64,000 bases of DNA from an uncultured bacterium (GTDB taxonomy: Bacteria > Bacillota > Clostridia > Christensenellales > QALW01). The first letter of the stretch is position 1; each line of letters begins with the position of its first letter. Under the pieces are notes generated by a model. That model did not search any database, was not told the DNA's origin, and was given only the letters and a program-made list of their open reading frames with translations. Made by a program: the position numbers and the translations under genes. Shown here piece after piece: positions 27,234-35,627 of the stretch. The stretch lies in NCBI GenBank assembly GCA_905214315.1, contig CAJMLN010000006.1, forward strand, positions 1 to 64,000, given 5' to 3'.

Positions 27234-28103
27234 TTAGCGGTCTTTTTTCTCTATCTGCGGGGAGACATCTTTGCTATAATGAAGATGTGTTTCCGCTTGC
27301 TGTGCCCGTTTTCGGAATTGGCCCGGCGGCAGTCCCGTTTCCCGGGTAAACACCCTTGAAAAATAGCTTTGATCGGGAAAGCCGCACGCGGCGGCAATTT
27401 GATATACCGAGGCGTCCGTGGAGGAGAGCAGTTTTTTTGCCTGCTCAATGCGCGTCTGCGTTAAAAATCGGTTGATGGAAATGCCAAAGGCGTTTTCAAA
27501 GGCACTGATAACCGTGGATTTGCTGTAATGAAAATGGGCGCAGAGCAGGGGAATGGAGATCTTCTGTGCATAATTTTTGGCAATGTACTGCTTAAGGCTC
27601 TCCGCCAGGTCTGCCCGCGGGGGATTCACGGCGTTCGAGAGCGTTAAGTATTGGGCGCATACGGTCATAATCTGTGCGAAGGCGCTGATCTTGTTTGCAT
27701 CCAGTATCGCCAGCGCGGCAACCGCGTCCGGCAGCTTCGCGTCGGTACAATAGGCCGCGGCCCGGGTCAGCACGTCCTTTTTTTCCGTTTCGCGCAGAAC
27801 CTGCCCCATCATCAGGTAGCCCGCCGGCACGCCGAAATTGTACAGCGGGCTCACCGCCTCAAACAGGCCGAAGCGGCATTGGTACAGGTACGGCTCGCCG
27901 GTTTGTGCGGCGGCCTGAAAAGCGGCTCTGTCCGCCTGCAGGCAGCATTGCCGGGCCTGGGGATTTTTCTGAACCAGCGCGCAGAACGGAGCGATTTTTT
28001 CAGGATAGGCGGCGATCTCGTTAAAATCCATGTCGTGCAGGGAAATCCGAAAGCCGGAGACCTCATGCAGGGCCTTAAGTACCGATAAAATATTGGAATT
28101 CAT
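27234..28103 (-). CDS. AraC-family regulator with PocR sensory domain
   Basis: About 289 residues. The N-terminal half resembles the PocR domain: SGFRISLHDMDFNEIAAYP, then CxxA/CxxC-type cysteines (RQCCLQAD, YLYQCRFGLFEAVSPLY, GYLMMGQVL). The C-terminal half has the AraC helix-turn-helix pair (ISIPLLCAHFHYSKSTVISAFENAFG and SVYQIAAACGFPDQSYFSRVFTRETGLPPGQFRK). PocR domains sense small carbon compounds. The ATG at 28103 follows an AAGGTG site; a GTG three codons earlier is the alternative. It is divergent from the NahK/GH123-like pair and probably regulates it. Confidence 0.85.
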   Translation of the reverse strand: MNSNILSVLKALHEVSGFRISLHDMDFNEIAAYPEKIAPFCALVQKNPQARQCCLQADRAAFQAAAQTGEPYLYQCRFGLFEAVSPLYNFGVPAGYLMMGQVLRETEKKDVLTRAAAYCTDAKLPDAVAALAILDANKISAFAQIMTVCAQYLTLSNAVNPPRADLAESLKQYIAKNYAQKISIPLLCAHFHYSKSTVISAFENAFGISINRFLTQTRIEQAKKLLSSTDASVYQIAAACGFPDQSYFSRVFTRETGLPPGQFRKRAQQAETHLHYSKDVSPQIEKKDR

Positions 28104-28188
28104 GGCGTTCACCTTGTAAAAAAGTATAGAAAAAAACGATATTACAAAAATTATAATACAAAATGTTTAAAAAGGAAAGTCTGTTTTT

Positions 28189-29265
28189 ATGGAAAATATC
28201 CAAAAAGTTTTACTGGCCTATGGGCTGGATCCGCAAAGGGCGCAATACCGTCCCTACGGCAGCGGACACATCAACGATACGTATCTGGTAACGGAAGAAA
28301 AGAAGCGCTATATCCTTCAGCGCATCAATACTCGTGTTTTTAAGGACGTGGAGGGCCTGATGCGCAACATTGCGCTGGTTACCGGTTTTTTGCGGGAAAA
28401 GGTTCTCGCCCGCGGCGGCGATGTTTTGCGGGAAATGCTGACCCTGCTGCCGGGCGCCGGGGGGGAAATTTATATTACCGATGAAGACGGCCTCTGCTGG
28501 CGGATGTACGGGTTTATTGCCGACGCGGTCAGCCTGGACCAGGCGCAGACGAAGGAGGAGTTTTATGCCAGCGGCGAGGCCTTCGGAAGCTTTCAGCGGC
28601 AGCTGAAGGATTTTGACGCCGCGCTTTTAACCGAGACGATTCCCGATTTTCATAATACCATAAAGCGGTACGAAGCCTTTTGCGCGGCTGCGGACGCAGC
28701 CGAACAGCCGCTTAAGCGAGCCGCCGCACGGGAGATTGATTTTATTTTCAGCCGGTTTGAAAAAATAGTATCGATTCAAAGCCAAAGCGATAGCCTGCCC
28801 CTGCGGGTGACGCATAACGATACCAAGCTCAATAACGTCATGCTGGACAGCGCTACCCGCCGGCCGCTGTGCGTAATCGATCTGGATACCGTAATGCCCG
28901 GCACGGTGATTCACGATTTCGGCGATTCCATCCGCTTCGGGGCAAGCACCGCGGCGGAGGACGAGACGAATTTAGACAAGGTGACGCTGGATCTTTCCCT
29001 GTTTGAAGCGTATTCCCGCGGCTTTTTAAAGGGCTGCGCCGGCACGCTGACGCCGGAGGAAAAGGTTCTGCTGCCCGAGGGCGCGCTGATTATGACCCTG
29101 GAGTGCGGCATCCGCTTTCTGACCGACTATCTGCAGAACGACGTGTATTTTAAAATTCACCGGCCCGGGCATAACTGGGACCGCTGCCGCACGCAGCTGA
29201 AGCTGGCCGCGGAAATGGAAAACAATATGGACGCTATGCGCGGGATTCTTGCGCAAATAGAATAA
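28189..29265 (+). CDS. nahK: N-acetylhexosamine 1-kinase (NahK-like)
   Basis: 358-residue APH-fold kinase, close in length and motifs to bifidobacterial NahK, which phosphorylates GlcNAc and GalNAc at C1. Matching blocks include PYGSGHINDTYLV (22-34), RYILQRINTRVF, the catalytic loop LRVTHNDTKLNNVMLD (Asp211), VIDLDTVMPG (Asp231/Asp233) and DFGDSIRFGAST. The next gene, 19 bases on, is a GH123-like hydrolase, consistent with release of GalNAc and its activation for salvage. No GalNAc/GlcNAc-1-P uridylyltransferase or lacto-N-biose phosphorylase is present in the window. Confidence 0.85.
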   Translation: MENIQKVLLAYGLDPQRAQYRPYGSGHINDTYLVTEEKKRYILQRINTRVFKDVEGLMRNIALVTGFLREKVLARGGDVLREMLTLLPGAGGEIYITDEDGLCWRMYGFIADAVSLDQAQTKEEFYASGEAFGSFQRQLKDFDAALLTETIPDFHNTIKRYEAFCAAADAAEQPLKRAAAREIDFIFSRFEKIVSIQSQSDSLPLRVTHNDTKLNNVMLDSATRRPLCVIDLDTVMPGTVIHDFGDSIRFGASTAAEDETNLDKVTLDLSLFEAYSRGFLKGCAGTLTPEEKVLLPEGALIMTLECGIRFLTDYLQNDVYFKIHRPGHNWDRCRTQLKLAAEMENNMDAMRGILAQIE

Positions 29266-29284
29266 AAAAAGGAGTGTCGTTTTT

Positions 29285-30952
29285 ATGCTGAAAACCCGGA
29301 TTGTATCCTCGATGGAAAAATGCTTTCTCGATACGCCCGTGGAGGCCTTTGAGCCCATAGCGGAGGAGCGGATCTTTCAGAACCAGAAATATTCCTTTCA
29401 GGTGCTGCTTGCCGGCGGCAAAGAGGAACGGATTCCCGTTCTGCCCAAAATCGAGGCCGGGGAGCTGACCCCGTACATAACGGTGCGCGAGGTTGTGCCG
29501 GTACCGGTGGATTTCCCCGCGGCGGCGGATCACGACGACGGCTATCTGCGCGATACGCCGGGGCTGTATCCCGACCTGCTGCGCCCGCTGCACTATGACG
29601 GACATCTGCGCCTGTTCCTGGGGCAGACGCGCGCGCTGTGGATCGATATCGCCCCCGAGGGCGCGCTTACCGGCCGGTTTCCCATTACCGTTAAACTGTT
29701 TTGTGACGGCGCGTTAAATTACGGTATCGGGGGACTTTTGGCCGAGGAAACCTTTACCGTAGAGATCATGCCTGTATCGCTGCCGCCGCAGGAGCTGATT
29801 TTTACCCAGTGGTTTTACGCCGACTGTCTGGCCGATTTTTATCAGGTGCCGGTGTTCAGCCCGCGGCATTGGGAGATCTGTGAAAACTTTATGCGCGCGG
29901 CCGTTTCCGGGGGAAGAAATATGATGCTGACGCCGGTGTTCGGGTATCTGCTGGACACCTTTCCGGGCAGACGCCGCACGCATGTGCAGCTGGTGGACGT
30001 CTTTTCAGAAGACGGGCGGTATCGCTTCGGCTATCAGAATCTGGATAAATGGCTGGATCTGTGTAAAACGTGCGGGGTGGAATATTATGAGATATCGCAT
30101 CTGTTCACCCAGTGGGGCGCCTCCTTTGCACCAATGGTGGAAATAACCGAAAACGGTGAAAAAAAGAAGTGCTTCGGCTGGGAAACCGACGGGGCAAGCC
30201 CGGAATACGCGGCGTTTTTGCGGGCGTTTCTGCCGGATTTTCTGCAGCATATGCGCGCGCGCGGCGAGGACCGGAAGTGCTGGTTCCATCTTTCGGATGA
30301 GCCGCCGCAGGAGCATCTGGAGCACTACAAAAAGGCAAAGGCAATCGTTGCGGATTTGTTGGAGGGATATCCGATTCTCGACGCGCTTTCCAACTACGAT
30401 TTTTACGCGCAGGGGCTGGTGAACCGGCCGGTGCCGGTGCTGCAGCATCTGCAGCCGTTTCTGGAAAATCATGTTCCCGATCTTTGGACGTATTACTGCG
30501 GCGGAAATCTCGCGGGATACAGCAACGCGTTTTTAGCCATGCCCTCGGCGCGCACCCGCTTTATCGGCACGCAGTTCTATCAATATGACATTAAGGGCTT
30601 TTTGCATTGGGGCTATAATTTTTATAATAATCAGTGGTCGTTTGACCGTATAAATCCATTTTTGAATTCCTGCGGAGAAGGGTTCGCACCGGCGGGCGAC
30701 TGCTATTGGGTGTATCCCGAAAAAGACGGTACGCCGTTGGAATCCCTGCGCTTCTGCGCGTTTTATCAGGGACTGGAGGACCTGCGCGCGATGAGGCTGT
30801 GTGAAAAATATTACGGCAGGCAGCGCGTTAAAGAGGAAATCGAAGCCGTCTGCGGGCCTGTGGCGTTTTCTTCCTGTGTAAACGAGACCGCCGTGATGCG
30901 GCGCCTGCGGAAACGGATCGACGATATGATTTTTGAAGCGGCGCTGAAATAA
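29285..30952 (+). CDS. DUF4091/GH123-like glycoside hydrolase (candidate beta-N-acetylgalactosaminidase)
   Basis: 555 residues, no signal peptide. An N-terminal beta-sandwich (about 1-165) precedes a barrel with FTQWFYADCLADFY and the catalytic-looking Asp338-Glu339 pair in WFHLSDEPP, which matches the Asp-Glu pair used by GH123 for substrate-assisted cleavage. The C-terminal part (KGFLHWGYNFYNNQ, GDCYWVYPEKDG, SLRFCAFYQGLEDLRAM) is the DUF4091 signature. Placement after an N-acetylhexosamine kinase supports action on GalNAc-containing oligosaccharides taken into the cell. Family call is firm; substrate is inference. Confidence 0.8.
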   Translation: MLKTRIVSSMEKCFLDTPVEAFEPIAEERIFQNQKYSFQVLLAGGKEERIPVLPKIEAGELTPYITVREVVPVPVDFPAAADHDDGYLRDTPGLYPDLLRPLHYDGHLRLFLGQTRALWIDIAPEGALTGRFPITVKLFCDGALNYGIGGLLAEETFTVEIMPVSLPPQELIFTQWFYADCLADFYQVPVFSPRHWEICENFMRAAVSGGRNMMLTPVFGYLLDTFPGRRRTHVQLVDVFSEDGRYRFGYQNLDKWLDLCKTCGVEYYEISHLFTQWGASFAPMVEITENGEKKKCFGWETDGASPEYAAFLRAFLPDFLQHMRARGEDRKCWFHLSDEPPQEHLEHYKKAKAIVADLLEGYPILDALSNYDFYAQGLVNRPVPVLQHLQPFLENHVPDLWTYYCGGNLAGYSNAFLAMPSARTRFIGTQFYQYDIKGFLHWGYNFYNNQWSFDRINPFLNSCGEGFAPAGDCYWVYPEKDGTPLESLRFCAFYQGLEDLRAMRLCEKYYGRQRVKEEIEAVCGPVAFSSCVNETAVMRRLRKRIDDMIFEAALK

Positions 30953-30991
30953 AAAAGAACCTGCCGCTTAAAAACCGGCAGGTTCTTTTTT
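30951..30991. terminator. bidirectional terminator after the GH123-like gene
   Basis: Sixteen-base perfect inverted repeat (30951-30966 with 30976-30991) with A and T runs at its ends, placed between convergent genes. Confidence 0.92.
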
Positions 30992-30993
30992 GT

Positions 30994-31497
30994 TTACTGA
31001 AGAATTTTGATGCCGCCGATTAGGGGAAGCTCTTTGGCCTTGCCCTGTGCGGCGTTTACGATGCCCAGGATCATGAATACCAGCAGTGCAATACTTAACA
31101 GTATGGAGATCAGCCAGCCGATAACGGGAATCCATACCAGAATTCCGCTTGCAATGCTCGCCACAATACCCGCTAAAAAGAGTATCAGACCCTGATTGGC
31201 GTGGAAGCGTGCAAATTTGGAATCCTTTGCCGCCAGCAGCGGTATCAGGAACAGGATGCCGATATAAGCAAGCACGGCCATAACCTTGTTGTTCTGGATA
31301 TCCGCCGGGTCAAACTCGCCGGTGGTGTCCTTGGTATTGGTAAAGTTATTTATCGCTGCGTTAAAATTGTTCTGGGCGCTGCCCTGGGTGTTTTGCTGGG
31401 CGCCATTCTGGGCGGTTTCGTTTACCGCCGCGCCGCAGCCGGGACAGGCGCTGCTGCCCTCGGGGATTTGTGTGCCGCATTTTCCGCAAAAAGCCAT
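30994..31497 (-). CDS. zinc-ribbon membrane protein (DUF4870-like)
   Basis: 167 residues. The N-terminus is a zinc ribbon (Cys4, Cys7, Cys18, Cys21), then a Gln/Asn-rich linker (about 26-60) and a three-helix DUF4870-type membrane region (VMAVLAYIGILFLIPLLA, FARFHANQGLILFLAGIV, WIPVIGWLISILLSIALLVFMILGIVNAAQG). Function of the family is not known. The frame is open further upstream, but the ATG at 31497 follows GGAGG and begins the zinc ribbon. Confidence 0.85.
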   Translation of the reverse strand: MAFCGKCGTQIPEGSSACPGCGAAVNETAQNGAQQNTQGSAQNNFNAAINNFTNTKDTTGEFDPADIQNNKVMAVLAYIGILFLIPLLAAKDSKFARFHANQGLILFLAGIVASIASGILVWIPVIGWLISILLSIALLVFMILGIVNAAQGKAKELPLIGGIKILQ

Positions 31498-31746
31498 AGA
31501 AGAATACCTCCAAAAATAATTTAACAGAACCGCCGGTACTGTTTTATAATCAGGCCGGAAAAAACAGATAACGGCTGATTTATCAATAAAAGTATAATGG
31601 CAAAATCCTCTGTTGTCAACCATCCCGGGCATTTTTTTAACAAAAATTCCGCTTTAAAAGGAAACGGTACTGTTCCGGCCCGGCTTCTTTGGAAAAAGAT
31701 TGCAGATATTTGGCCGAATATCGTTTTCTTTGCACAACATTTACAA

Positions 31747-31775
31747 TGGAAAGGATTCGCCGTTTATGATAAAAT
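31747..31775 (+). promoter_or_regulatory. promoter of the heparinase-like gene (TGGAAA-17-TAAAAT)
   Basis: TGGAAA (31747-31752), 17-base spacer, TAAAAT (31770-31775). Closely resembles the promoter at 21615-21643 both in elements and flanking bases. Confidence 0.55.
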
Positions 31776-31806
31776 ATATGTAAGGATACAGATAAGGAGC
31801 GGAAAA

Positions 31807-33489
31807 ATGAAAGAACGATATAAAAAACCGTATATTGAGGAAATCGGTGCGCCGCGCGAGGCGTGGTTTCACTATGCCGGTGCGGTAAACGAGCCGGTGT
31901 TTCCGTATTTTGTAATGGACGGCGGCGCCTTTCTTTTTATGAACGACCGGCTGGGAATTGCAGACGGCGATCAGCTGCTGGAAAAGGTGATGGACGGAAG
32001 CTTTTTTGCGCTTTGGCAGAAGGACGGCCGTTTTGACTGGGACGCGGTGTTCAGCCTGCCCGCCCAGGATACGATGCGCAATTTTGAATGGCATATTTTC
32101 CTGCAGCGGCTGTATATTCTGATGCCGCTGGCTGCGGCGTATAAAAAAAGCGGGGAAAAGCGCTATGCGGAAAAATTCCTGGCGCTGCTGAAGGACTGGA
32201 TGGAAAAGCATCCGTACGAGGAATTCGACGCCTCCGTCAGCTACTTTGCCACCGGCTTTTACTGGCGCGATATGCAGGTGGCCTGGCGCACGATTGTGCT
32301 GGCCTTTTCGCTGTTCTTTTTGGACGGCGCGTTTGCAAAAGAAGATTGGCTGTATCTGTATGCGGCTTTGCAGAAACATGCGGATCACCTGTATCAGGAG
32401 GCCGGGGCGCATTTGAAAACCGGATACGCGCAGAACCACGTGCTGCAGGTGGGCACGGCGCTTCTGTACGTCGGCTGCCTTTTCGGGGAGTTTCCCAACG
32501 CGCAGGAGTATATTGCGCTTGGCAAACGCATTGTAAAGCAGAATTTGGACAAGGCGATTTTTGCCGACGGCGGCAGCGATGAGGATTCCCCCAGCTACAG
32601 CCATTTTATTGCGCGGCTGTACCTGGACGCGCATGTGCTGCTGATAAACAACGGCTATGAGAGCATTCCCGGCCTGAGGGAATCTGTTGTAAAGCAGTAT
32701 GAGCTCCTGTATCAGTTCAGCACCGGGGACGGCAAAACCCTGCAGCTTAACGATTCCTATACTATGGACGTTTTGCATGACCTTGCCGTCGTGCAGGAAA
32801 TTATGCCGATGGAGTTTAGCCTCAAAAGGGAATCCCGCCTGTTTCCCGACAGCTGTCTGGCCGTGCTGCGGAATGAAAATTATGAAATTTTCATCGACGC
32901 GATGCCCCTTTGGGCCTGGCATCAGCACGCCGGCAGACCGAATATCGTGGCGTATTATCAAAACCGGCCGATCCTGGTGGACAGCGGCGCCTGCAATTAT
33001 GACGACCGCAACCTGCGGGACGAATACCTGATCTGTGCAAAGGCGCACAACGCGGTGTCCTGCCGGGAGCTGGGCGCCCACAGCAGCGCCAACGTAAAGG
33101 ATCATTATGCGATTACCCGGTTTGAAGCCGGAGACCCTCAGCGCATTGAGATAGAGGGCACGTTTGCCTGCGGAGAGGTCTGCTTTGCCTTAAAGCGCAC
33201 GGTGGTGCTCTATGCAGACCGCTTTACCGTGGAGGACGAGGCCCGGGCGGAGAGGGAATATGAATTTTATAATGTCATGCATCTGGCGCCCGGCCGGTTC
33301 ACGCAGACGGAAAACGGTCTGCTCCAGCAGCACGGGGAGCGTTTGCTGCATGTGCAGTGCGGGCCGGACAGGGAAATACAGCTGCTGCCCTGCGTGATGC
33401 AGCAAAACCGGCTCGGTGTTTCTCCGGCAGTGTTTGTTAAAAACACGGGCAAAGGCATAAAAACCTTTTTTGAATTTCAAATGCGGTAA
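31807..33489 (+). CDS. heparinase II/III-like polysaccharide lyase family protein
   Basis: 560 residues with an alpha/alpha toroid in the first half (HIFLQRLYILMPLAAAYKKSG, YAQNHVLQVGTALLYVG, DEDSPSYSHFIARLYLDAHVLL) and a beta-sandwich in the second (DSCLAVLRNENYEIFIDAMPLWAWHQHAGRPNI, RPILVDSGACNYDD). This is the PL12/PL21 heparinase II/III arrangement; the HQHAG segment replaces the usual HGHxD motif. No signal peptide is seen, so it would act on imported acidic oligosaccharides. ATG at 31807 has AAGGAG upstream; the frame is open 70 codons earlier but that part covers the promoter. Confidence 0.78.
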   Translation: MKERYKKPYIEEIGAPREAWFHYAGAVNEPVFPYFVMDGGAFLFMNDRLGIADGDQLLEKVMDGSFFALWQKDGRFDWDAVFSLPAQDTMRNFEWHIFLQRLYILMPLAAAYKKSGEKRYAEKFLALLKDWMEKHPYEEFDASVSYFATGFYWRDMQVAWRTIVLAFSLFFLDGAFAKEDWLYLYAALQKHADHLYQEAGAHLKTGYAQNHVLQVGTALLYVGCLFGEFPNAQEYIALGKRIVKQNLDKAIFADGGSDEDSPSYSHFIARLYLDAHVLLINNGYESIPGLRESVVKQYELLYQFSTGDGKTLQLNDSYTMDVLHDLAVVQEIMPMEFSLKRESRLFPDSCLAVLRNENYEIFIDAMPLWAWHQHAGRPNIVAYYQNRPILVDSGACNYDDRNLRDEYLICAKAHNAVSCRELGAHSSANVKDHYAITRFEAGDPQRIEIEGTFACGEVCFALKRTVVLYADRFTVEDEARAEREYEFYNVMHLAPGRFTQTENGLLQQHGERLLHVQCGPDREIQLLPCVMQQNRLGVSPAVFVKNTGKGIKTFFEFQMR

Positions 33490-33492
33490 CGG

Positions 33493-33522
33493 AAAAAGCA
33501 GCCGGAGCAACGGCTGCTTTGT
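33493..33522. terminator. terminator hairpin between the heparinase-like and DUF4097 genes
   Basis: Ten-base perfect stem AAAGCAGCCG/CGGCTGCTTT (33495-33504, 33511-33520). The T-run is better on the minus strand, so it chiefly serves the minus-strand DUF4097 gene. Confidence 0.65.
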
Positions 33523-33567
33523 TACTATCCTGAAAAAACGAAAGAGTAATTTTGGAGGTTCCGGTTC

Positions 33568-34386
33568 CTATTCTGTAAACTCTATCCGCACGCTGCCGGT
33601 GGTGGTGTTTGCCTCCAAGAGTTTGGGTCCGTCTCCTCCGGCGGGAACGTCCCGGCGGCCGGTGGTCGTATGGCCGGTTATTTTAAAGTTTGCGGCGCTG
33701 TCATGAATCCGGCATTTAATGCTTCCGGTCGTCGTTTCGATATGCGCGCTCTCCGCCACGGCGGTCAGCTCCGCGTCAATGGCGCCGGTGGTGGTTTGCA
33801 GCTTCATGCGGTCGGCCGACGCGCCGGTAAGCGCAATTTTTCCCGTGGTGGAAACGGCCCGCAGCTCGCGGCAGGTCAGATTTTCCCCCTCTATTTTGCC
33901 GGTGGTCATACAGATGCGCAGCTCTCCCGCCGCGTCGATATCTTTTAGGGAAATGCCGCCGGTGGTGGCGGTAAAGGAGGCGTCCTCCGGCAGGGAAAGG
34001 CCGGAAGCGTTTATTTTTCCCGTTGTGGTTGTAATGGAAAGCCCGCCGGAATAATTTTCGGGAATACCGATGCGCAGGCTGTAATCCTTCCGGCCGAAGA
34101 GGAAATTCCAGTTGAGGCGGGGATAGTCCCGCCGGATGCGCAGGATGCCGTCCCGTTCTTCTATAACGCACTTGTCGTTTTTGTAATTCCGGTATTCCAC
34201 TGTAACGGCGTCGCCCGGGCAGGCGAACAGCGTAACGTCTGCAATTTCCATTTCGGCGTCTATTTCTGTAATATTGTAAAAACTCTCCTGCATGGCTTCT
34301 TCCTCCGGCATTTTTCCGCATCCGGTGCAGCAGCACAGGGCTGCCAGAAAAAGGGCTGCGAGCCCCGCAATTTTTATTTTACGCAT
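33568..34386 (-). CDS. DUF4097 beta-helix-like lipoprotein
   Basis: 272 residues. A lipoprotein signal (LCCCTGC, lipidated Cys about 23) precedes a region of short beta repeats, each centred on a TTTG or TTG motif (ITTTTGKINASG, FTATTGGISLKD, ICMTTGKIEGEN, AVSTTGKIAL, LQTTTGAIDAEL, IETTTGSIKCRI, HTTTGRRD, ANTTTGSVRIEF). This is the DUF4097 (putative adhesin) pattern, spaced about 20 residues and forming a stacked beta-helix. Such proteins often respond to envelope stress. It is followed on the same strand by nothing and preceded by popT, so a popT-DUF4097 transcript is likely. Confidence 0.82.
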   Translation of the reverse strand: MRKIKIAGLAALFLAALCCCTGCGKMPEEEAMQESFYNITEIDAEMEIADVTLFACPGDAVTVEYRNYKNDKCVIEERDGILRIRRDYPRLNWNFLFGRKDYSLRIGIPENYSGGLSITTTTGKINASGLSLPEDASFTATTGGISLKDIDAAGELRICMTTGKIEGENLTCRELRAVSTTGKIALTGASADRMKLQTTTGAIDAELTAVAESAHIETTTGSIKCRIHDSAANFKITGHTTTGRRDVPAGGDGPKLLEANTTTGSVRIEFTE

Positions 34387-34395
34387 TTCTCCTCC

Positions 34396-35289
34396 TCAGC
34401 CGTCGTTCCCCCGGCGCGGCACGGCGGTTTTCGGGGGCTCCTCCGGCGTTTGCACCGGAGAGGCGCGGCGGATGTGTTTTTTTAATTTTTTTATATTTCT
34501 TTCTATGTCGCCTAAAAAATATGACAAGGCAAAGCCGCACAGCAGAATAAAGAACGATACAAGAGTCGGAACATTGAAGCCGATTTTACAGCTTTCGTTC
34601 AGCACGCTGGGAATAATGGAGAGAAACAGGCCGAAGATCACCGAAAACGTAGCGGTGTAGAAGCGTTTGATCAGCTTGTTAATGATAAAGGAGATCACCA
34701 GCGCGCCTATGATCAGCCCGAAGCCCGCCGGTATCAGGACGGAAAGGTTGAAATCGGCAAGTGAGCCGACATATAACTCATATAGCCCCAGCGAGGATAG
34801 AATAACCGCGCTGTCGACGCCCGGAACAATCGAGGAGCCCGCCACGGCGACGCCTAAAAGCACGGACTGGAGCAGGTTCGGGTCCGTGATAACGGGAAAC
34901 AAATTTTTGTTAAAGGAAAACAAGGCAAGGCCCGCCGCGGCCGAAAGAAGGATCACTCCGTAATATTTTGGGGCAAAGCCCTCCTTTTTTACCTCTTTAT
35001 AAAAAAGAGGAATCGTACCCAGCACCAGGCCCAAAAAGGCAAAGCGCGTATACATCTCAAAATGGGTCAGTAAAAAGTCTACGGCCTTGCTGAACAGCAG
35101 CGCACCGACGCCGAAGCCTAAAAACAAAGGCGTTAAAAACAGAAGATTTTGTTTGAAATTCTTAAATAACGTGCCGATGGCCGTTATGGTTTTCTGGTAT
35201 AGCCCCAAAATAACCAGCAAAACGCTTCCGCTCAAGCCCGGCGCAATGCCGCCGAAGCCCGCAATGATGCCCTTAAAAAAATTTTTCAT
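34396..35289 (-). CDS. popT: DUF368 membrane protein (PopT-type polyprenyl-phosphate transporter)
   Basis: 297-residue protein with about eight to nine membrane helices and two inverted-repeat signatures: GGIAPGLSGSVLLVILGLY near the N-terminus and GSSIVPGVDSAVILSSLGLYELY in the second half. DUF368 proteins have been assigned as undecaprenyl-phosphate flippases that recycle the lipid carrier used for wall polymers. The start at 35289 follows GGAGGCGG; the frame is open 50 codons upstream without a ribosome site. The C-terminal tail is basic and proline-rich. Confidence 0.85.
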   Translation of the reverse strand: MKNFFKGIIAGFGGIAPGLSGSVLLVILGLYQKTITAIGTLFKNFKQNLLFLTPLFLGFGVGALLFSKAVDFLLTHFEMYTRFAFLGLVLGTIPLFYKEVKKEGFAPKYYGVILLSAAAGLALFSFNKNLFPVITDPNLLQSVLLGVAVAGSSIVPGVDSAVILSSLGLYELYVGSLADFNLSVLIPAGFGLIIGALVISFIINKLIKRFYTATFSVIFGLFLSIIPSVLNESCKIGFNVPTLVSFFILLCGFALSYFLGDIERNIKKLKKHIRRASPVQTPEEPPKTAVPRRGNDG

Positions 35290-35548
35290 TTTCCGCCTCC
35301 ATTTCTGCTTTTTAACATATAGAAAAAAACCGGTGAATATAACCTGTATTTTTAAGGAAAAGGAAATTTTCCGCCGTACTCTTGCCCACCGGCGGGGCGG
35401 CAGAAGGAGAATTTGCCTTTTGCCGGTGCAGTGACGCATTTCCGGGCAAATTAATCTCTCTGACCTTCGGGGGGCTTTAGCCGCGCCGGTTTTTTTATTC
35501 TGAAAAAACAGCCTGCCGGAGAGCGGCGCTGAAAATTTGCGTTTTTTG
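35290..35548. other. gene-free stretch upstream of the DUF368 gene
   Basis: No gene is supported between the DUF368 gene and metA. The part next to the DUF368 start must hold its promoter and leader on the minus strand, but no near-consensus pair stands out. Confidence 0.4.
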
Positions 35549-35608
35549 AAAAAATCTGTCCCGGCATGAAAGGAAACGGCAGCTTTGCTTCCTGCGGGGC
35601 GCGCCGGG
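35549..35608 (-). terminator. possible terminator after metA
   Basis: On the minus strand, CCCGGC and GCCGGG arms (35603-35608, 35560-35565) enclose a smaller GGAA/TTCC stem; six T follow after a short gap. The long loop makes this tentative. Confidence 0.4.
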
Positions 35609-35627
35609 CTTTGTTGCCGTGCGCCTG

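Noticed and set aside
31741..33105. 454-codon minus-strand frame opposite the heparinase-like gene
   Set aside because: Antisense shadow; low-complexity composition and no motif, while the plus strand encodes a recognisable family.
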